Shown here piece after piece: positions 38,872 through 39,508 of a stretch of DNA of 39,508 nucleotides. The notes under the pieces were generated by a model. That model saw only the letters and a program-made list of their open reading frames with translations. It was not told the origin of the DNA and searched no databases. The translations under genes and the position numbers were made by a program. Source of the stretch: CAYUDP01 sp964443725. Lineage in GTDB: Bacteria; Patescibacteriota; Minisyncoccia; Phycocordibacterales; JAKFXT01. The stretch's first letter is position 1. Every line of letters begins with the position of its first letter. The stretch spans positions 1 to 39,508 of the forward strand of contig CAYUDP010000006.1 of the NCBI GenBank assembly GCA_964443725.1. The letters are read 5' to 3'.

Positions 38872-38877
38872 ATTCTC

Positions 38878-39508
38878 ATGCCATCTTTTACACCAATAAC
38901 TACACATCCCCCAATAACTCCAGAAGAATCCGCCAGAAGAAAGAAAGTGGAGGAAGAGGAAACAGCCAAAACCTTTGAATCCTCCCCAGTAAATGATTTT
39001 GTAGACAAAATCACTGATGCAGTTATTGCAAATCTGGACAAGGGAGCTTTCAAGATGCAAGTTCCAAATAATGAGTATGCAACAAAACTCGTAGATATAG
39101 TAAACAATAATCCATTTTTTCTTCATTACGGAGAAAAATTTTTCCACGTAGAATTTGAAAAAACAGGTGAAAGAATGTATATAGTTCTATCTTGGGAGAT
39201 AGCCAAAAACGAATCCTTCGAAAACGCAAAAGAAATTACATATGAAGTTTTCATAAGAAATGCTTTTATATCTTCGCAAAAAAAAGAAGAAGGATTCCTA
39301 ATGTTCGACACTGGTCCAGGTGAAGCAAATATACAAACTTTAATAGAACTTAGAGAACTAATGAAAGAAAGCGGGGGGTTAGAATATTACAATCTTAAAT
39401 TAAGAAAATTTAAAAACCGCATTGTCATAGCTGTAACAAAAAAAGAATCCGGCCCCACACCCTACGAAATAAAAGCCGGAGAGATTGTTAGTAAATTTGA
39501 AGAAAAAA
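38878..39508 (+). CDS. unknown soluble protein, cut by the window end
   Basis: Open for 210 codons to the last base. It begins MPSFTPITTHPPITPEES, a Pro/Thr-rich linker, then a charged helix (RRKKVEEEE) and a folded region with alternating strands (YIVLSWEIAKNESFENAKEI). No membrane segment, signal peptide or familiar motif is visible. Codon use is AT-rich like the core genes, so it appears native. A TATAAT 6 nt before the ATG supports this start. Function unknown. Confidence 0.7.
   Translation, partial: MPSFTPITTHPPITPEESARRKKVEEEETAKTFESSPVNDFVDKITDAVIANLDKGAFKMQVPNNEYATKLVDIVNNNPFFLHYGEKFFHVEFEKTGERMYIVLSWEIAKNESFENAKEITYEVFIRNAFISSQKKEEGFLMFDTGPGEANIQTLIELRELMKESGGLEYYNLKLRKFKNRIVIAVTKKESGPTPYEIKAGEIVSKFEEK

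Noticed and set aside
1..39508. CRISPR array, rRNA genes, transposase or integrase
   Set aside because: I saw no regularly spaced repeats, rRNA signature or recombinase motifs anywhere in the window.

Overview
The window looks like a metagenome-derived scaffold of a Patescibacteria (Candidate Phyla Radiation) bacterium, probably a Parcubacteria/Paceibacteria-type lineage. The grounds are AT-rich, tightly packed core genes, a short IF2, a set of small VirB2/TrbC-like pilin genes, MBL and HtrA family members that have lost catalytic residues, and proteins with the small N-terminal helical domain common in that group. TGA is an ordinary stop (PrsW and several other genes end in it), which argues against the TGA-recoding Gracilibacteria/Absconditabacteria. 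Six runs of exactly 100 N (from 1974, 19576, 26223, 28709, 33286 and 36111) are scaffold joins of unknown size. They cut a DUF3298-like gene, rpsA, pth, ftsZ, a thioredoxin-reductase-like gene, an ABC transporter, tsaD and valS. The apparent FtsZ-TrxB fusion is an artefact of one of them.

Layout: 1-350 holds the reverse-strand rpmG and tRNA-Trp. 389-1570 holds two divergent GC-rich orphan genes. 1626-2624 holds tRNA-Tyr and a DUF3298-like exported protein. 2647-7505 (reverse) holds a Clp/Hsp100 ATPase, an HtrA-like protein without its catalytic His and Asp, and a cysteine desulfurase. 7576-9905 holds DUF4446, infB and rbfA. 9956-11149 is a tRNA island (Cys, Leu, Lys, Leu) with a duplicated tRNA-Cys 5' half, a candidate structured RNA and a GC-rich orphan gene. 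11159-14468 (reverse) holds a methyltransferase, a solute-binding-protein-like protein and four pilin-like genes. 14536-18037 (reverse) holds gyrA, a membrane protein and a degenerate MBL protein. 18218-22443 holds an RRM protein, rpsA, pth, two candidate small RNAs, lepB and a HisRS homologue without key catalytic residues. 22515-26943 holds an orphan gene, rpsU, ybeY, ftsA, ftsZ and a trxB-like gene. 26994-30525 holds an ABC exporter, tRNA-Val, mscL and an MFS transporter. 30579-33016 is a direct-repeat-bounded segment carrying one large membrane/repeat protein next to tRNA-Glu. 33195-38190 holds tRNA-Ser, tsaD, an orphan gene, valS, prsW and hsp20. 38284-39508 holds a 36-codon GC-rich ORF, DUF2892 and an open-ended unknown gene.

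Three themes recur. First, many core genes have a good -35/-10 pair whose -10 box ends only 5-9 nt before the start codon (pth, the MBL gene, the cysteine desulfurase, rpsU, clp, MFS and the last gene), which predicts leaderless mRNAs. Second, single GC-rich orphan genes with their own promoter, usually a recognisable Shine-Dalgarno, and a GC-rich terminator sit singly between core genes like separately acquired cassettes. Third, several proteins keep a fold but have lost catalytic residues (HtrA-like, HisRS-like, MBL). Functionally the window is mostly translation (IF2, RbfA, L33, S1, S21, ValRS, TsaD, YbeY, Pth, nine intact tRNAs), division (FtsA, FtsZ), protein quality control (Clp, Hsp20), secretion (LepB) and the cell envelope.
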